64,000 nucleotides of DNA from JAWXUC01 sp044432975 (GTDB taxonomy: Bacteria > Pseudomonadota > Alphaproteobacteria > RF32 > CAG-239), in assembly GCA_044432975.1 (NCBI GenBank), contig JAWXUC010000004.1, positions 62,001-126,000 on the forward strand, given 5' to 3'. This document shows positions 16,196 to 24,836 of the stretch, piece by piece. Numbering within the stretch: the first letter of the stretch is position 1; each line of letters opens with the position of its first letter. The notes under the pieces are model-generated. The model was not told where the DNA came from. It searched no databases and was given only the letters and a program-made list of their open reading frames with translations. A program made the position numbers and the translations under genes.

Positions 16196-16690
16196 TCACC
16201 AATAAGTCTTATCATCATTTTGAAGTCGAGATAAAGTTTCTGTATATTCTTTTATAATATTACCTTCGTTATCTAATAAGTTCATTTTATATACAATAGT
16301 ATTGTCATTTGCAGAAACAATAGATTCAAGATGATAGTTTGTTTCTGCTTGATTGTTTGTAACAATAAATGTATTTGAATTTGTTAAAATATCATTTATG
16401 TTTTTGTTTGCAGAATAAAATCCCTCAGGAATATTATCTGAGATTTTTTCAATACTTCTTATATATATTTTAGATTGTGGAATGCTTTCATAAATATCTT
16501 TGGTGTCATCTAACATTTTATTAGTAACTCTGCTTGCTAGAATTCCATAATCTTGTGGACTAGCTGGGAGTTCTTTTGCTTCTTGTAAAAGAACATCTTC
16601 TTTTTGTGTTGACATTGTGCCGTCATTTTCAACATATATCACACAGCTAGTTAAAGAAAGTCCAAGCAAAGTTACTAATGTTTTATTCAT
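16196..16690 (-). CDS. Small lipoprotein, possibly LpoB-like
   Basis: The 164-residue product has a lipobox LSLTSC, with Cys16 the predicted lipidated residue, so it is a membrane-anchored lipoprotein. The mature part (KIYIRSIEKISDNIPEGFY, NDILTNSNTFIVT, NYHLESIVSANDNTIVYKM) follows the order of penicillin-binding-protein activators such as LpoB: helix, partner strand, 'dilT', then a late strand. This is a weak pattern match, not a family assignment. It is located between gyrB and a secreted protein gene on the same strand. Confidence 0.65.
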   Translation of the reverse strand: MNKTLVTLLGLSLTSCVIYVENDGTMSTQKEDVLLQEAKELPASPQDYGILASRVTNKMLDDTKDIYESIPQSKIYIRSIEKISDNIPEGFYSANKNINDILTNSNTFIVTNNQAETNYHLESIVSANDNTIVYKMNLLDNEGNIIKEYTETLSRLQNDDKTYW

Positions 16691-16699
16691 GATGTTCTC

Positions 16700-19105
16700 C
16701 TAAATATCTAAGTTAACAACGTTGATTGCGTTGCTTTGAATAAATTCTTTTCTAGGTTCTACAACATCACCCATCAAAGTAGAAAATACTTCATCTGCTT
16801 CATCTAAATGTTCAATTTTAACTTGTAATAAAGAACGAGCTTCTGGGTCTAGGGTTGTTTCCCAAAGTTGTTCTGCGTTCATTTCACCAAGACCTTTATA
16901 ACGAGAAACTGCAATACCTTTTTTGCCTGCAGACATAATAGCATCGTTTAATGTTACAGGTCCTAAAACAGTTTTTTCAATGCCGTTTTTAGCAATTAAT
17001 TTAGCTTTTTCTTGGAAGTGATTAATTAAGAAGTCTTCCATTTCTTTTAATGCAACAGCTTCTATAGAATCTAATATTGTTGAGCCTGCGATGTATTCTT
17101 CTGTAACACCACGCAATGTTCTGGTGAAATGAACGCCATCAGATGCTAAGCTAACAATCCAGCCTTTGTCATATTCTGCTTCATTGTTGTTTAAGCGATT
17201 TTCTAAATCTTTAATGTTTGCTTCTGTTTGTCTGTTGCTGTCAAACAAACCAGAAATTGCCATTTGTTCAACAAGTTTTTCTGGCATTTTTTGAGATAAA
17301 ATAGAAATTAAACTTTTTGCTCTTTTGGCTTTTTCTACGAAAGAGATTAAGTCTTGACCAACTAATTGTTCGCCATGAGACATTATTAATGTTGCTTCAT
17401 CACAACCGCCACGGATTAAATAATCTTCCATTTCTTTATCATCTTTTAAATAGATAATAGAGTTGCCACGTTTTGCTTTGTATAGTGGTGGTTGCGCAAT
17501 ATATACGTAACCTTTTTCAATAAGTTCTGGCATTTGACGATAAAAGAAAGTTAATAATAATGTTCTAATGTGGCTACCGTCCACATCGGCATCGGTCATG
17601 ATGACAATTTTGTGATAACGACATTTTTCTATATTAAATTCTTCTTTACCAATACCTGTGCCTAATGCAGTAATCAAAGTTCCAACTTCTGCAGAAGATA
17701 ACATTCTATCAAAACGAGCACGTTCTACGTTTAAGATTTTTCCTCTTAATGGTAAAATTGCTTGGTTTTTACGGTCTCTTCCTTGTTTTGCAGAACCGCC
17801 AGCTGAGTCTCCCTCAACAATAAAGATTTCTGATAATGCAGGATCTTTTTCTTGACAGTCAGCAAGTTTTCCAGGGAGAGAAGAGATGTCTAAAACACCT
17901 TTACGACGAGTTAATTCTCTTGCTTTTCTGGCAGCTTCACGAGCTGTAGCAGCTTCTACAATTTTGCCAACGATGATTTTTGCATCGTTAGGGTTTTCAT
18001 CTAACCATTCTTTTAATTTGTCTGCAACAACAGATTCAACAACAGGACGAACTTCTGATGAAACCAATTTATCTTTTGTTTGAGAAGAGAATTTTGGGTC
18101 AGGAACTTTTGCTGATAATACGCAAGTTAAACCTTCTCTCATATCTTCACCAGAAAGAGTTACTTTTTCTTTTTTAAGTAAGTTATGTTCTGAAATATAG
18201 CTGTTTAGACAACGAGTTAATGCAGCTCTAAAACCGGCTAAGTGAGTTCCACCATCTTTTTGTGGAATGTTGTTTGTAAAGCAAAGCATGCTTTCATGAT
18301 ATGCGTTTGTCCATTGCATTGCAACATCAACTTGAACATCATCTTTTTCAGCTCCAAAAGAAACGATAGCTTCATGCAAAGGAGTTTTTGATTTGTTTAA
18401 GTGATTTACAAATGCAGATAAACCACCTTCATAATGAAGAACAACTTTGTTTTGCTCTGCGGTACGGTTGTCAACTAATTCTAAATAAACACCAGAGTTT
18501 AAAAATGCTTTTTCTCTGATTGCACGTTCTAGAGTTTCAAAATTAAATTCTGTATTTGTAAAAGTTTCTTTAGATGGCAAAAAGGTTACTTCAGTACCAT
18601 GACGGCCAGGTGCATCGCCAACAACTTTTAAGTGTTCTACAACCTCACCATGAGAGAATTTTACTAAATGCTCTTTGTCATTACGCCAAATACGCAATTC
18701 TAACCAAACAGATAAGGCATTAACCACAGACACACCAACACCATGCAAGCCGCCAGATACTTTATATGAATTGTTATCAAATTTACCACCAGAGTGAAGT
18801 TGAGTCATGATAACTTCTGCTGCTGAAACACCTTCTTCTTTATGAATATCTACAGGAATGCCGCGACCGTTATCACGCACAGTTACAGAGCCGTCTTCGT
18901 TTAAGATGATTTCTGATTTGTCGCAATGACCTGCTAAAGCTTCATCAATTGCGTTGTCTAAAACTTCATAAATCATGTGGTGTAAGCCTGACCCATCGTC
19001 AGTATCACCAATATACATCCCTGGGCGTTTTCTAACAGCATCTAAGCCTTTTAAAACTTTAATCGAATCGGCATCATATGTATTATTTTTAATTTCTTCA
19101 CTCAT
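16700..19105 (-). CDS. gyrB: DNA gyrase subunit B
   Basis: The 801-residue ATPase subunit supplies the energy for negative supercoiling. The GHKL ATPase shows EVLDNAIDEALAGHC and GRGIPVDIH, then GGLHGVGVSVVNALS. The TOPRIM part has EGDSAGGSAKQGRDR and DADVDGSHIRTLLL. The C-terminal tail QLWETTLDPE is standard. The start follows AGGATTTTATT. It is not next to dnaA, dnaN or recF, so this is not an origin region. Its leader is shared with the divergent HigA-like gene. Confidence 0.97.
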   Translation of the reverse strand: MSEEIKNNTYDADSIKVLKGLDAVRKRPGMYIGDTDDGSGLHHMIYEVLDNAIDEALAGHCDKSEIILNEDGSVTVRDNGRGIPVDIHKEEGVSAAEVIMTQLHSGGKFDNNSYKVSGGLHGVGVSVVNALSVWLELRIWRNDKEHLVKFSHGEVVEHLKVVGDAPGRHGTEVTFLPSKETFTNTEFNFETLERAIREKAFLNSGVYLELVDNRTAEQNKVVLHYEGGLSAFVNHLNKSKTPLHEAIVSFGAEKDDVQVDVAMQWTNAYHESMLCFTNNIPQKDGGTHLAGFRAALTRCLNSYISEHNLLKKEKVTLSGEDMREGLTCVLSAKVPDPKFSSQTKDKLVSSEVRPVVESVVADKLKEWLDENPNDAKIIVGKIVEAATAREAARKARELTRRKGVLDISSLPGKLADCQEKDPALSEIFIVEGDSAGGSAKQGRDRKNQAILPLRGKILNVERARFDRMLSSAEVGTLITALGTGIGKEEFNIEKCRYHKIVIMTDADVDGSHIRTLLLTFFYRQMPELIEKGYVYIAQPPLYKAKRGNSIIYLKDDKEMEDYLIRGGCDEATLIMSHGEQLVGQDLISFVEKAKRAKSLISILSQKMPEKLVEQMAISGLFDSNRQTEANIKDLENRLNNNEAEYDKGWIVSLASDGVHFTRTLRGVTEEYIAGSTILDSIEAVALKEMEDFLINHFQEKAKLIAKNGIEKTVLGPVTLNDAIMSAGKKGIAVSRYKGLGEMNAEQLWETTLDPEARSLLQVKIEHLDEADEVFSTLMGDVVEPRKEFIQSNAINVVNLDI

Positions 19106-19275
19106 AATAAAATCCTATTATTTCCTTATATAAAATTATTTTGTTTCATTATATATGTTTTGTTTGTTTAGGGTGGATTTTTATTAAGTTATCAACAGAA
19201 AATTTAGTTAATTTGCTTCTGTTTTGTTTTTCTTTGTTGACTTTTGTTTTGAATTATTTTAACGTTTCTGTATGG

Positions 19276-19289
19276 GTGTAGCGCTACAC
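19276..19289. promoter_or_regulatory. 14-bp perfect palindrome GTGTAGCGCTACAC, probable operator
   Basis: The palindrome lies 74 bases upstream of an HTH regulator gene and between it and gyrB. The same 14 bases plus a matching ten-base flank (CGAGTATTTTT) recur in inverted orientation at 24747-24760. HigA-type proteins usually repress their own promoters through such palindromes. LacI-family operators look similar, but no LacI gene is present. Confidence 0.5.
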
Positions 19290-19362
19290 GAGTATTTTTT
19301 AACTTATCTCTTTGAAAGATAATAATATTGTTGGTTGTATGTAGAGGCAAATGGAGGTAGAA

Positions 19363-19692
19363 ATGAAGCTTGATAAGATTAAGACGGATTATTGTACTCG
19401 AGCTAACGTTGAAATGGCTAAGATTTTGATAAAATTGCTTAATGAGCGAGATGTTTCTCAAAGATATTTGGCTAAAGCTATAAAAGTTTCAACTAATAGA
19501 ATTAATCAAATTTTGCAAGGAAAATGGAGTGTTACTATTGATACAGATTTGAGGTTGTGTAAGTTTTTTAATAAAGAAGATGGCTTTTTTATTAAGCAAC
19601 TTGTTGAACTTCAGCTAAAACACGCAAAAGAAAATCTTAATACTCAGTTGGAAAAAATTATTCCTGAAAAAGCTCCCAGTAGGGAGCTTTAA
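19363..19692 (+). CDS. HigA-like XRE-family regulator, no toxin partner visible
   Basis: The 109-residue protein has a helix-turn-helix in the HigA arrangement: SQRYLAKAIKVSTNRINQIL, then WSVTIDTDLRLCKFFNKEDGFFIKQ, the position where HigA antitoxins have 'ITPDTALRLARYFGTSPEFWLNLQ'. GGAGG at 19353 supports ATG 19363 over 19351. HigB normally lies just upstream, but there are only ~160 bases of AT-rich DNA with no open frame for one. It is therefore an orphan antitoxin or a stand-alone repressor. Its C-terminal end overlaps a hairpin terminator. Confidence 0.75.
   Translation: MKLDKIKTDYCTRANVEMAKILIKLLNERDVSQRYLAKAIKVSTNRINQILQGKWSVTIDTDLRLCKFFNKEDGFFIKQLVELQLKHAKENLNTQLEKIIPEKAPSREL
19667..19690. 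terminator. Terminator overlapping the end of the HigA-like gene
   Basis: AAAGCTCCC pairs perfectly with GGGAGCTTT around AGTA. The hairpin contains the last codons of the regulator and lies 10 bases from the end of thyA on the other strand, so it probably serves both. Confidence 0.7.
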
Positions 19693-19699
19693 TAAAAGG

Positions 19700-20485
19700 T
19701 TAAACAGCAATCGGAGCTTTTATTGTTGGGTGAGATTGATATCCAACAAGCTCAAAGTCTTCAAATTTAAAGTCATTGATGTTTTTAACATCTGGATTGA
19801 TTTTCATTTGAGGTAGCGGATAAGGCTCGCGTGATAGTTGCTCACGCACTTGGTCAAAGTGGTTAGAGTAAATATGAGTGTCTGCTAGTGTATGAACAAA
19901 CTCACCATAACCCAAATTACAAACCTGAGCAATCATCATTGTTAATAAAGCATAAGATGCAATGTTAAAAGGTACGCCTAAAAATGTATCGCAACTACGT
20001 TGATAGAGCATGCAGTTTAATTTGCCGTTTGCAACATAGAACTGAAACAAAGAGTGGCAAGGTGGTAGTGCCATTTTATCAACTTGTAAAGGATTCCATG
20101 CACAAACGATTAAGCGTCTATCGTTTGGTTTTTCTTTAATGCGGGCAATTACTTCTGCAAGTTGATCTTTACCTTCGTTGTTAAAGTTGCGCCATTGAGC
20201 TCCGTAAACAGGTCCTAAGTCGCCATTTTCATCTGCCCATTCATTCCAAATACTAACGCCGTTGTCTTGAAGATATTTCACGTTTGTATCTCCTTTTATG
20301 AACCACAAAAGTTCATAAATGATGCTTTTTAGGTGGCATTTTTTTGTGGTTACAAGCGGAAAACCTTCTTCTAAGTTGTATCTAACTTGACGACCAAAAA
20401 CAGAGCGTGTTCCTGTGCCAGTTCTATCCATTTTATCAACACCGTTGTCTAAAATGTCTTGTAACAAATTTAAATACTGTTTCAT
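19700..20485 (-). CDS. thyA: Thymidylate synthase
   Basis: The 261-residue enzyme methylates dUMP to dTMP using methylene-tetrahydrofolate. The catalytic cysteine is in MALPPCHSLFQFYV, the dUMP-binding arginines in YQRSCDTFLGVPFNIASYALL, and the C-terminus PTIKAPIAV closes the active site. Length matches E. coli ThyA. It lies 13 bases downstream of folA, whose product recycles the dihydrofolate made here, so the two form a coherent operon. Confidence 0.97.
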   Translation of the reverse strand: MKQYLNLLQDILDNGVDKMDRTGTGTRSVFGRQVRYNLEEGFPLVTTKKCHLKSIIYELLWFIKGDTNVKYLQDNGVSIWNEWADENGDLGPVYGAQWRNFNNEGKDQLAEVIARIKEKPNDRRLIVCAWNPLQVDKMALPPCHSLFQFYVANGKLNCMLYQRSCDTFLGVPFNIASYALLTMMIAQVCNLGYGEFVHTLADTHIYSNHFDQVREQLSREPYPLPQMKINPDVKNINDFKFEDFELVGYQSHPTIKAPIAV

Positions 20486-20498
20486 AATTTTTCCTTTT

Positions 20499-21056
20499 TT
20501 AAGAGTTTATAATTTTATTAATAATGTTTCTGATTTTTTCATAAGGGACAAAGTCGCCTTTTTTTACATATACACTGGTTAATATGTTATCTTCTTCATA
20601 ATCGTTTAAAACTTTTGTGTATTTTGTTTGCAATTCTTCAACGCAATATGTGATGTCGACAGGTTGTCCTTCTAGTTTTTTGAGGTCTCCTTGATATACG
20701 CAATCGACAACGATTTCTGGAGGTAGTTTTTCAAAAAAAAGTTTGTAAATACTAGCGCCGCCAGAGATGTAAATATCTTCTTCTGTTTTTTTTAACTCTC
20801 TATAATCATTACATACAAAATGATGGTCTTTGTCTGAAACTTCATAATTTTCATCGAAAGTTAAAACAAAAATGTTTCTGTTTGGTAAAGTTTTGTTTGG
20901 AAAGCTTTCGTAAGTGGTTTGTCCGCAAACAACGTTTTCTTCTTCTGTAATACGGCGGAATCTTTTGAAATCTGATGGCACATGCCAAGGGATTTGTGGG
21001 CCAATGCCTATAATATTGTCATCTTTATGACGACACCAAATTGCGACTCTAGTCAT
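20499..21056 (-). CDS. folA: Dihydrofolate reductase
   Basis: The 185-residue protein reduces dihydrofolate with NADPH. The conserved start is MTRVAIWCRHKDDNIIGIG, followed by PQIPWHVPSDFKRFRRIT (substrate loop, Trp and Asp) and GGASIYKLF for the cofactor site. It is longer than the ~160-residue norm and its middle diverges (FDENYEVSDKDHHF), so it is a somewhat unusual FolA. ATG 21056 follows AGGAGAAAATAT; an in-frame ATG at 21107 lies upstream without a ribosome site. It is first in the folA-thyA operon. Confidence 0.9.
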   Translation of the reverse strand: MTRVAIWCRHKDDNIIGIGPQIPWHVPSDFKRFRRITEEENVVCGQTTYESFPNKTLPNRNIFVLTFDENYEVSDKDHHFVCNDYRELKKTEEDIYISGGASIYKLFFEKLPPEIVVDCVYQGDLKKLEGQPVDITYCVEELQTKYTKVLNDYEEDNILTSVYVKKGDFVPYEKIRNIINKIINS

Positions 21057-21126
21057 ATATTTTCTCCTGTAATTATTATATCTGTTGATTTTAAAAAGAG
21101 GAGTCATATTTTTTTGGGTTGTTTAT

Positions 21127-21162
21127 AAAAAAACTGCTGATAATAAATATCAGCAGTTTTTT
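21127..21162. terminator. Bidirectional terminator
   Basis: AACTGCTGAT pairs with ATCAGCAGTT around AATAAAT, with A and T runs on the two sides. It separates the 390-residue protein gene from folA; both are on the minus strand. Confidence 0.8.
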
Positions 21163-21164
21163 AA

Positions 21165-22337
21165 TTAAAGGAAAAGACTTAGGTAGCTAATTAGCCAAAT
21201 TATTAAAATGGGGCTAAAATACTTTAAGTATTCTTTGGTGTCGCAGAAGCAGGTAGAGATTAACAAAATTAAAAGTAAGGCTATGCCGTTTCCTGCGTTT
21301 AGCCCTCTTAATATCTCATCGTGGTTTTGCGAACTTCCTATACTAAGCATTGCTCTAAAGAAGCAATTGAAAAATATCGCTAGAAAAGTTAGAAATGTTG
21401 AGAAATGGCTTTCGCCTAGGTAGCTGTTAAGTCTGCGCCAATAAAAAAGCAGTCTGTTTTTTTTGTGGCTTTTGAAAAATTCTTTGTTGTGCTCTTTAGC
21501 GTATTTAAGAATGTTTTCTTTAGTGTACTTAAGGGTGCTTTTATCTTCATCTTTGTCTGCGTTTTCATACCATTTATCCCAATTGATAAACTGATATTGT
21601 TTTTCTTTAAATAAGGATCTCCACTTTTCTTCATCAACAAGGATTTGTTGGTATCCCAGTTTAACTAGGTAAGCCGCATTAATTTTTTTAGTGATTTGGG
21701 CTTTGCCAGTTGCTTGAAGCTTAAATTCTTCTATCATTATTTTGCATTGTTCGTCAGACAAAAGGAAAGTGTAGTCTAATAAAATATCTAACTTTTTTAG
21801 TTCAAAAAGTCTATTAGCTCCGCCTTTGCATTCTATTATTCTTTCGTAAGCTTCTCGTTTTTCTAACTCATCAATTCGATTGTATTTTGCTAAGGCGTTA
21901 ACACTAGCTTTTTCATCAAACATCTTCCATAGTTTGGGGTTCTTTTCGGCTTCTTGAGCATATTGGTGATACTCTTTGTTGTCTAAAAGAACTTCCCATT
22001 TCTCATGGGCGATGAGTCCTTTAGGAGAAGATAGATGAGATGAGTTGTTTTGGATTAGCATTTCATCAAGCTCTTCTTGAGTGTAAATTTTTTCTTCAAG
22101 AATTTTTTTGAGAATTTCATCAGCATCACAATATTCACATGCGCTGAATATTTGTGGTAAAAGTACTAAGTGTCCAGTTCTGTGAAGGGCGCAAAATGTT
22201 GCTAGAGTAAAAGGGGCTCCGTTTTCAAATAATTTAAGCAATCTACCAAGGCTGAATCTGTCTCCTTGAGCGATTAAGTTGATGGCAAGGAGTTCTGTTG
22301 CTCTGATGTCTTCGTTTGAAAAATTTTTCTTTTCCAT
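21165..22337 (-). CDS. Protein of unknown function with C-terminal membrane helices
   Basis: I do not recognise this 390-residue protein. The first ~300 residues are charged and mostly helical with a heavy Lys/Glu content. An early segment (RLLKLFENGAPFTLATFCALHRTGHLVLL) resembles ankyrin-type helix pairs but shows no clear repeats. Three hydrophobic stretches follow near the C-terminus (FSTFLTFLAIFFNCFFRAML, GIALLLILLISTCFC, FSPILIIWLISYLSLFL). It may be a host-interaction or cytosolic-facing membrane protein; this is a guess from its composition. It is monocistronic, between two terminator/intergenic regions. Confidence 0.6.
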   Translation of the reverse strand: MEKKNFSNEDIRATELLAINLIAQGDRFSLGRLLKLFENGAPFTLATFCALHRTGHLVLLPQIFSACEYCDADEILKKILEEKIYTQEELDEMLIQNNSSHLSSPKGLIAHEKWEVLLDNKEYHQYAQEAEKNPKLWKMFDEKASVNALAKYNRIDELEKREAYERIIECKGGANRLFELKKLDILLDYTFLLSDEQCKIMIEEFKLQATGKAQITKKINAAYLVKLGYQQILVDEEKWRSLFKEKQYQFINWDKWYENADKDEDKSTLKYTKENILKYAKEHNKEFFKSHKKNRLLFYWRRLNSYLGESHFSTFLTFLAIFFNCFFRAMLSIGSSQNHDEILRGLNAGNGIALLLILLISTCFCDTKEYLKYFSPILIIWLISYLSLFL

Positions 22338-22464
22338 GATTAATAGTTTTTGATTAATAATTTATGTTTAACCTTACATTATATTAGATATTGTTTTTGT
22401 CAAATTATTTTTTGTTTGACTTTTGTTCTTTTTTGTTTATGCTCAAATTAATGGAGATTTTATT

Positions 22465-23073
22465 ATGATTGCAAAGTTAAAAGGACTTGTTGATAGCGTT
22501 TTTGATGATAATGCTATAATAGATGTTAATGGTGTTGGGTATTTGGTTTGGTGTTCTTCTAAAACACTAACAAAATTAGAAGTAGGCACTGCTACAACCG
22601 TTTTTGTAGAAACTGTAGTTAAAGAAGATAGTTTTACTTTATATGGTTTTATTGATGGGCAAGAAAAAAATGCTTTTAATATTATTACAAAGGTTCAAGG
22701 TGTTGGACCAAAAGTTGGTTTGGCAATTTTATCTGTTTTAAGCCCTTCTGATATTGCAAACGCTATAATGGCGCAAGATAAAGCGATGATAGGGCAGGCT
22801 AGTGGTGTTGGTCCTAAATTGGCGGTTAGGATTTTAACTGAGCTTAAAGATAAGGCACAAATGTTTGGTTTTGGCGGGGTTGAGGTTTCTACTTTTATTG
22901 AGGTTTCAAAAGTTTCTGATCCTACTGCTATGGAAGACGCTGTTTCTGCTTTGGTTAATCTTGGTTATGCCAAAATTGAGGCTTATAGAGCAGTTAATGT
23001 TGCACTAAAAGTTAATGAAAACGCAAATGTTTCTACTTTAATAAAATTAGCTCTTAAAGAATTGGCAGGTTAA
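22465..23073 (+). CDS. ruvA: Holliday junction DNA helicase RuvA
   Basis: The 202-residue protein binds Holliday junctions as a tetramer and loads RuvB. It begins MIAKLKGLVDSVFDDNAIID (OB fold) and continues with the helix-hairpin-helix segments NIITKVQGVGPKVGLAIL and ASGVGPKLAVRILTELK. The C-terminal domain III (DAVSALVNLGYAKIEAYRAV) contacts RuvB. GGAG at 22453 supports ATG 22465 rather than the upstream 22423. It is followed by ruvB with a 2-base gap; ruvC is not present here. Confidence 0.96.
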   Translation: MIAKLKGLVDSVFDDNAIIDVNGVGYLVWCSSKTLTKLEVGTATTVFVETVVKEDSFTLYGFIDGQEKNAFNIITKVQGVGPKVGLAILSVLSPSDIANAIMAQDKAMIGQASGVGPKLAVRILTELKDKAQMFGFGGVEVSTFIEVSKVSDPTAMEDAVSALVNLGYAKIEAYRAVNVALKVNENANVSTLIKLALKELAG

Positions 23074-23075
23074 AA

Positions 23076-24107
23076 ATGGAAGATAGATTAATAAGTGCAA
23101 ATCAAATGCCAGAAGATATTAATGCTCCAATAAATTTGCGTCCGCAAACTTTGGCAGATTTTGTTGGTCAAAGAGAGCTTTGTGATAACTTAAAGGTTTT
23201 TATAGATGCGGCAAAATCAAGGCGAGAGGCGCTTGATCATGTGTTGTTGTTTGGACCTCCTGGTTTGGGAAAAACTACTTTAGCTTCAATTGTTGCAAAA
23301 GAATTAGGGGTTAATTTTAAGCCAACTTCAGCACCGATGATTTCTAAATCTGGTGATTTGGCCGCGATACTTACAAACCTAGAAGCAAATGATGTTTTGT
23401 TTATTGATGAAATTCATCGTCTTAATCCTGCAATTGAAGAAGTTTTATATTCTGCAATGGAAGATTTTCAGTTAGATATTATAATAGGTGAAGGTCCATC
23501 TGCTCGATCTGTGAAAATTGAACTTCAACCTTTTACTTTAGTTGGGGCCACTACTCGTTCTGGTTTGTTGTCTAATCCTTTGCGGGATAGGTTTGGCATT
23601 CCGTTGCGTTTAGATTTTTATGATGCAAAAGATTTGCAAACAATTGTTATGCGTGGGGCTAGATTGTTAAATCTTCCTTTGAGTGAAGATGGGGCTTTTG
23701 AAATTGCAAAGCGCTCTCGTGGAACGCCTCGTGTGGCTGGTCGTTTGTTGCGTAGGGTTAGAGATTTTGGCGCAAACTTAAATATTGTTGGAAAAGATGT
23801 GGCGGATACTTCTTTGAAAAGACTTGATGTTGATGATTATGGTTTAGATGCTTTTGATAGACGATATTTGGAATGTATTGTTAAAAATTATGGCGGAGGC
23901 CCTGTCGGTGCAGACACTCTTGCTGCTGCATTGTCAGAAGAACGTGATAGCATTGAAGAAGTTATTGAACCATATTTGTTGAAGCTTGGTTTCTTGCAAC
24001 GCACTCCAAGAGGGCGTGTGATTTCTGATTTGGGTTGTGAATATTTGGGCGTGGCAAGGTTGAAGAAGTCAGCGGGGAATGATCCTCAGTTGGATTTACT
24101 GGATTAA
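23076..24107 (+). CDS. ruvB: Holliday junction DNA helicase RuvB
   Basis: The 343-residue AAA+ motor drives branch migration with RuvA. Walker A is GPPGLGKTTLA, Walker B is VLFIDEIHRLN, sensor 1 is GATTRSGLLSNPLRDRFG with the arginine finger, and sensor 2 is GTPRVAGRLLRRVRDF. The C-terminal winged helix ends LQRTPRGRVISDLG. The start immediately follows ruvA. Confidence 0.97.
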   Translation: MEDRLISANQMPEDINAPINLRPQTLADFVGQRELCDNLKVFIDAAKSRREALDHVLLFGPPGLGKTTLASIVAKELGVNFKPTSAPMISKSGDLAAILTNLEANDVLFIDEIHRLNPAIEEVLYSAMEDFQLDIIIGEGPSARSVKIELQPFTLVGATTRSGLLSNPLRDRFGIPLRLDFYDAKDLQTIVMRGARLLNLPLSEDGAFEIAKRSRGTPRVAGRLLRRVRDFGANLNIVGKDVADTSLKRLDVDDYGLDAFDRRYLECIVKNYGGGPVGADTLAAALSEERDSIEEVIEPYLLKLGFLQRTPRGRVISDLGCEYLGVARLKKSAGNDPQLDLLD

Positions 24108-24124
24108 AAATAAAGAATGTTTTT

Positions 24125-24145
24125 AGGGGCGGCAGCCTCGTCCCT
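24125..24145. repeat. Short GC-rich hairpin after ruvB
   Basis: AGGGGCG pairs with CGTCCCT with one wobble, and CCCTACA follows. No T-run follows, so it is a poor terminator. Its TAGGG/CCCTA(CA) ends recall the larger GC-rich hairpin at 24837-24903, so both may belong to one class of dispersed repeat. Confidence 0.4.
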
Positions 24146-24156
24146 ACAATTATTTG

Positions 24157-24417
24157 TTATTTTTTGTTAATGATGTTATAAAATTTGTTTAAGCAATTAT
24201 AAATATCTTTTGCGGTTAAATATATGGTGTATCCTATTATGTTTAGAGATAATTTGTCGTCTTTTGTTTCTGTTAAAGGTTCTTTAAAAAATTCTTCAAG
24301 CTCTATTATTGCCTTTTGCTTTCTTTGGGATGTTGTTAATAGTTCTTTTTTTTCATCATTATAAGAGTGATATAGATAAATTAAGTTTTCCATTAATCTT
24401 TTTTCTTCTTTGCTCAT
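24157..24417 (-). CDS. Small protein of unknown function
   Basis: The 86-residue product is rich in Lys, Glu, Tyr and Leu and is predicted helical (MSKEEKRLMENLIYLYHSYN, then a C-terminal IYLTAKDIYNCLNKFYNII). I recognise no family. AAGGAATTGAAAA lies before the ATG. The start is 24 bases after a structured RNA with its own terminator, so expression may be controlled by that element. Codon use is ordinary for this genome. It could be a real small protein or a weakly selected frame. Confidence 0.5.
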   Translation of the reverse strand: MSKEEKRLMENLIYLYHSYNDEKKELLTTSQRKQKAIIELEEFFKEPLTETKDDKLSLNIIGYTIYLTAKDIYNCLNKFYNIINKK

Positions 24418-24440
24418 TTTTCAATTCCTTTTTTTATAGT

Positions 24441-24580
24441 AAAAAAAATCACCACCACTAAAAAAGTGGTGGAGCTGAAAAACTGCCGCATGTCAGCCAC
24501 TCTAATTCGAGCATAGCCTTATATCGAGCACTCCACCGAAGTGGGTGACTCATACGGATAAAACGTTTTTCAGGCGTTAT
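24441..24580 (-). ncRNA. Unclassified structured RNA with terminator, minus strand
   Basis: Read on the minus strand, a closing helix pairs bases 24565-24575 with 24474-24483. It encloses a hairpin whose CCAC-TTCG-GTGG top (24533-24544) has a UUCG-type tetraloop and a second, weaker hairpin. Then a perfect 8-bp terminator stem (24452-24459/24465-24472) is followed by eight T. The GC content stands out in this AT-rich gap. It could be a small RNA, or a riboswitch-like attenuator for the 86-residue gene that starts 24 bases further on. It matches no RNA family I can name. Confidence 0.6.
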
Positions 24581-24746
24581 ACATAATAATATTAGCCAAG
24601 CCTATCTTGACTATGCTTTTACTATATAGCTCATTTCTGTTTTGTAAAGAGATATTTATAAGTTTAATTTTGTTAATATTTGAAAATGTTTGTTTTTTGT
24701 GTCAATATAATTCTTATTTATCAATTATTTATTGCTAAAAATACTC

Positions 24747-24760
24747 GTGTAGCGCTACAC
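24747..24760. promoter_or_regulatory. Second copy of the palindrome GTGTAGCGCTACAC
   Basis: It is identical to 19276-19289, and read on the minus strand the following bases (CGAGTATTTTT) also match. Read that way it points towards the structured RNA and the 86-residue gene, so the same regulator may control both places. Confidence 0.45.
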
Positions 24761-24836
24761 CTGTATTTTATTGTGAGGTTCGTATTTTTACGGACTGTTT
24801 GTTAAAAACAATGAATTGCAATTAAAATTTTGTTTT

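Noticed and set aside
19189..19197. TTATCAACA as a DnaA box and origin near gyrB
   Set aside because: Only one imperfect copy, and no dnaA, dnaN or recF beside it.
22427..22450. GTTC-like repeat before ruvA as a LexA box
   Set aside because: The second half is GTTT and the spacing is six bases rather than seven, so it does not match the motif.
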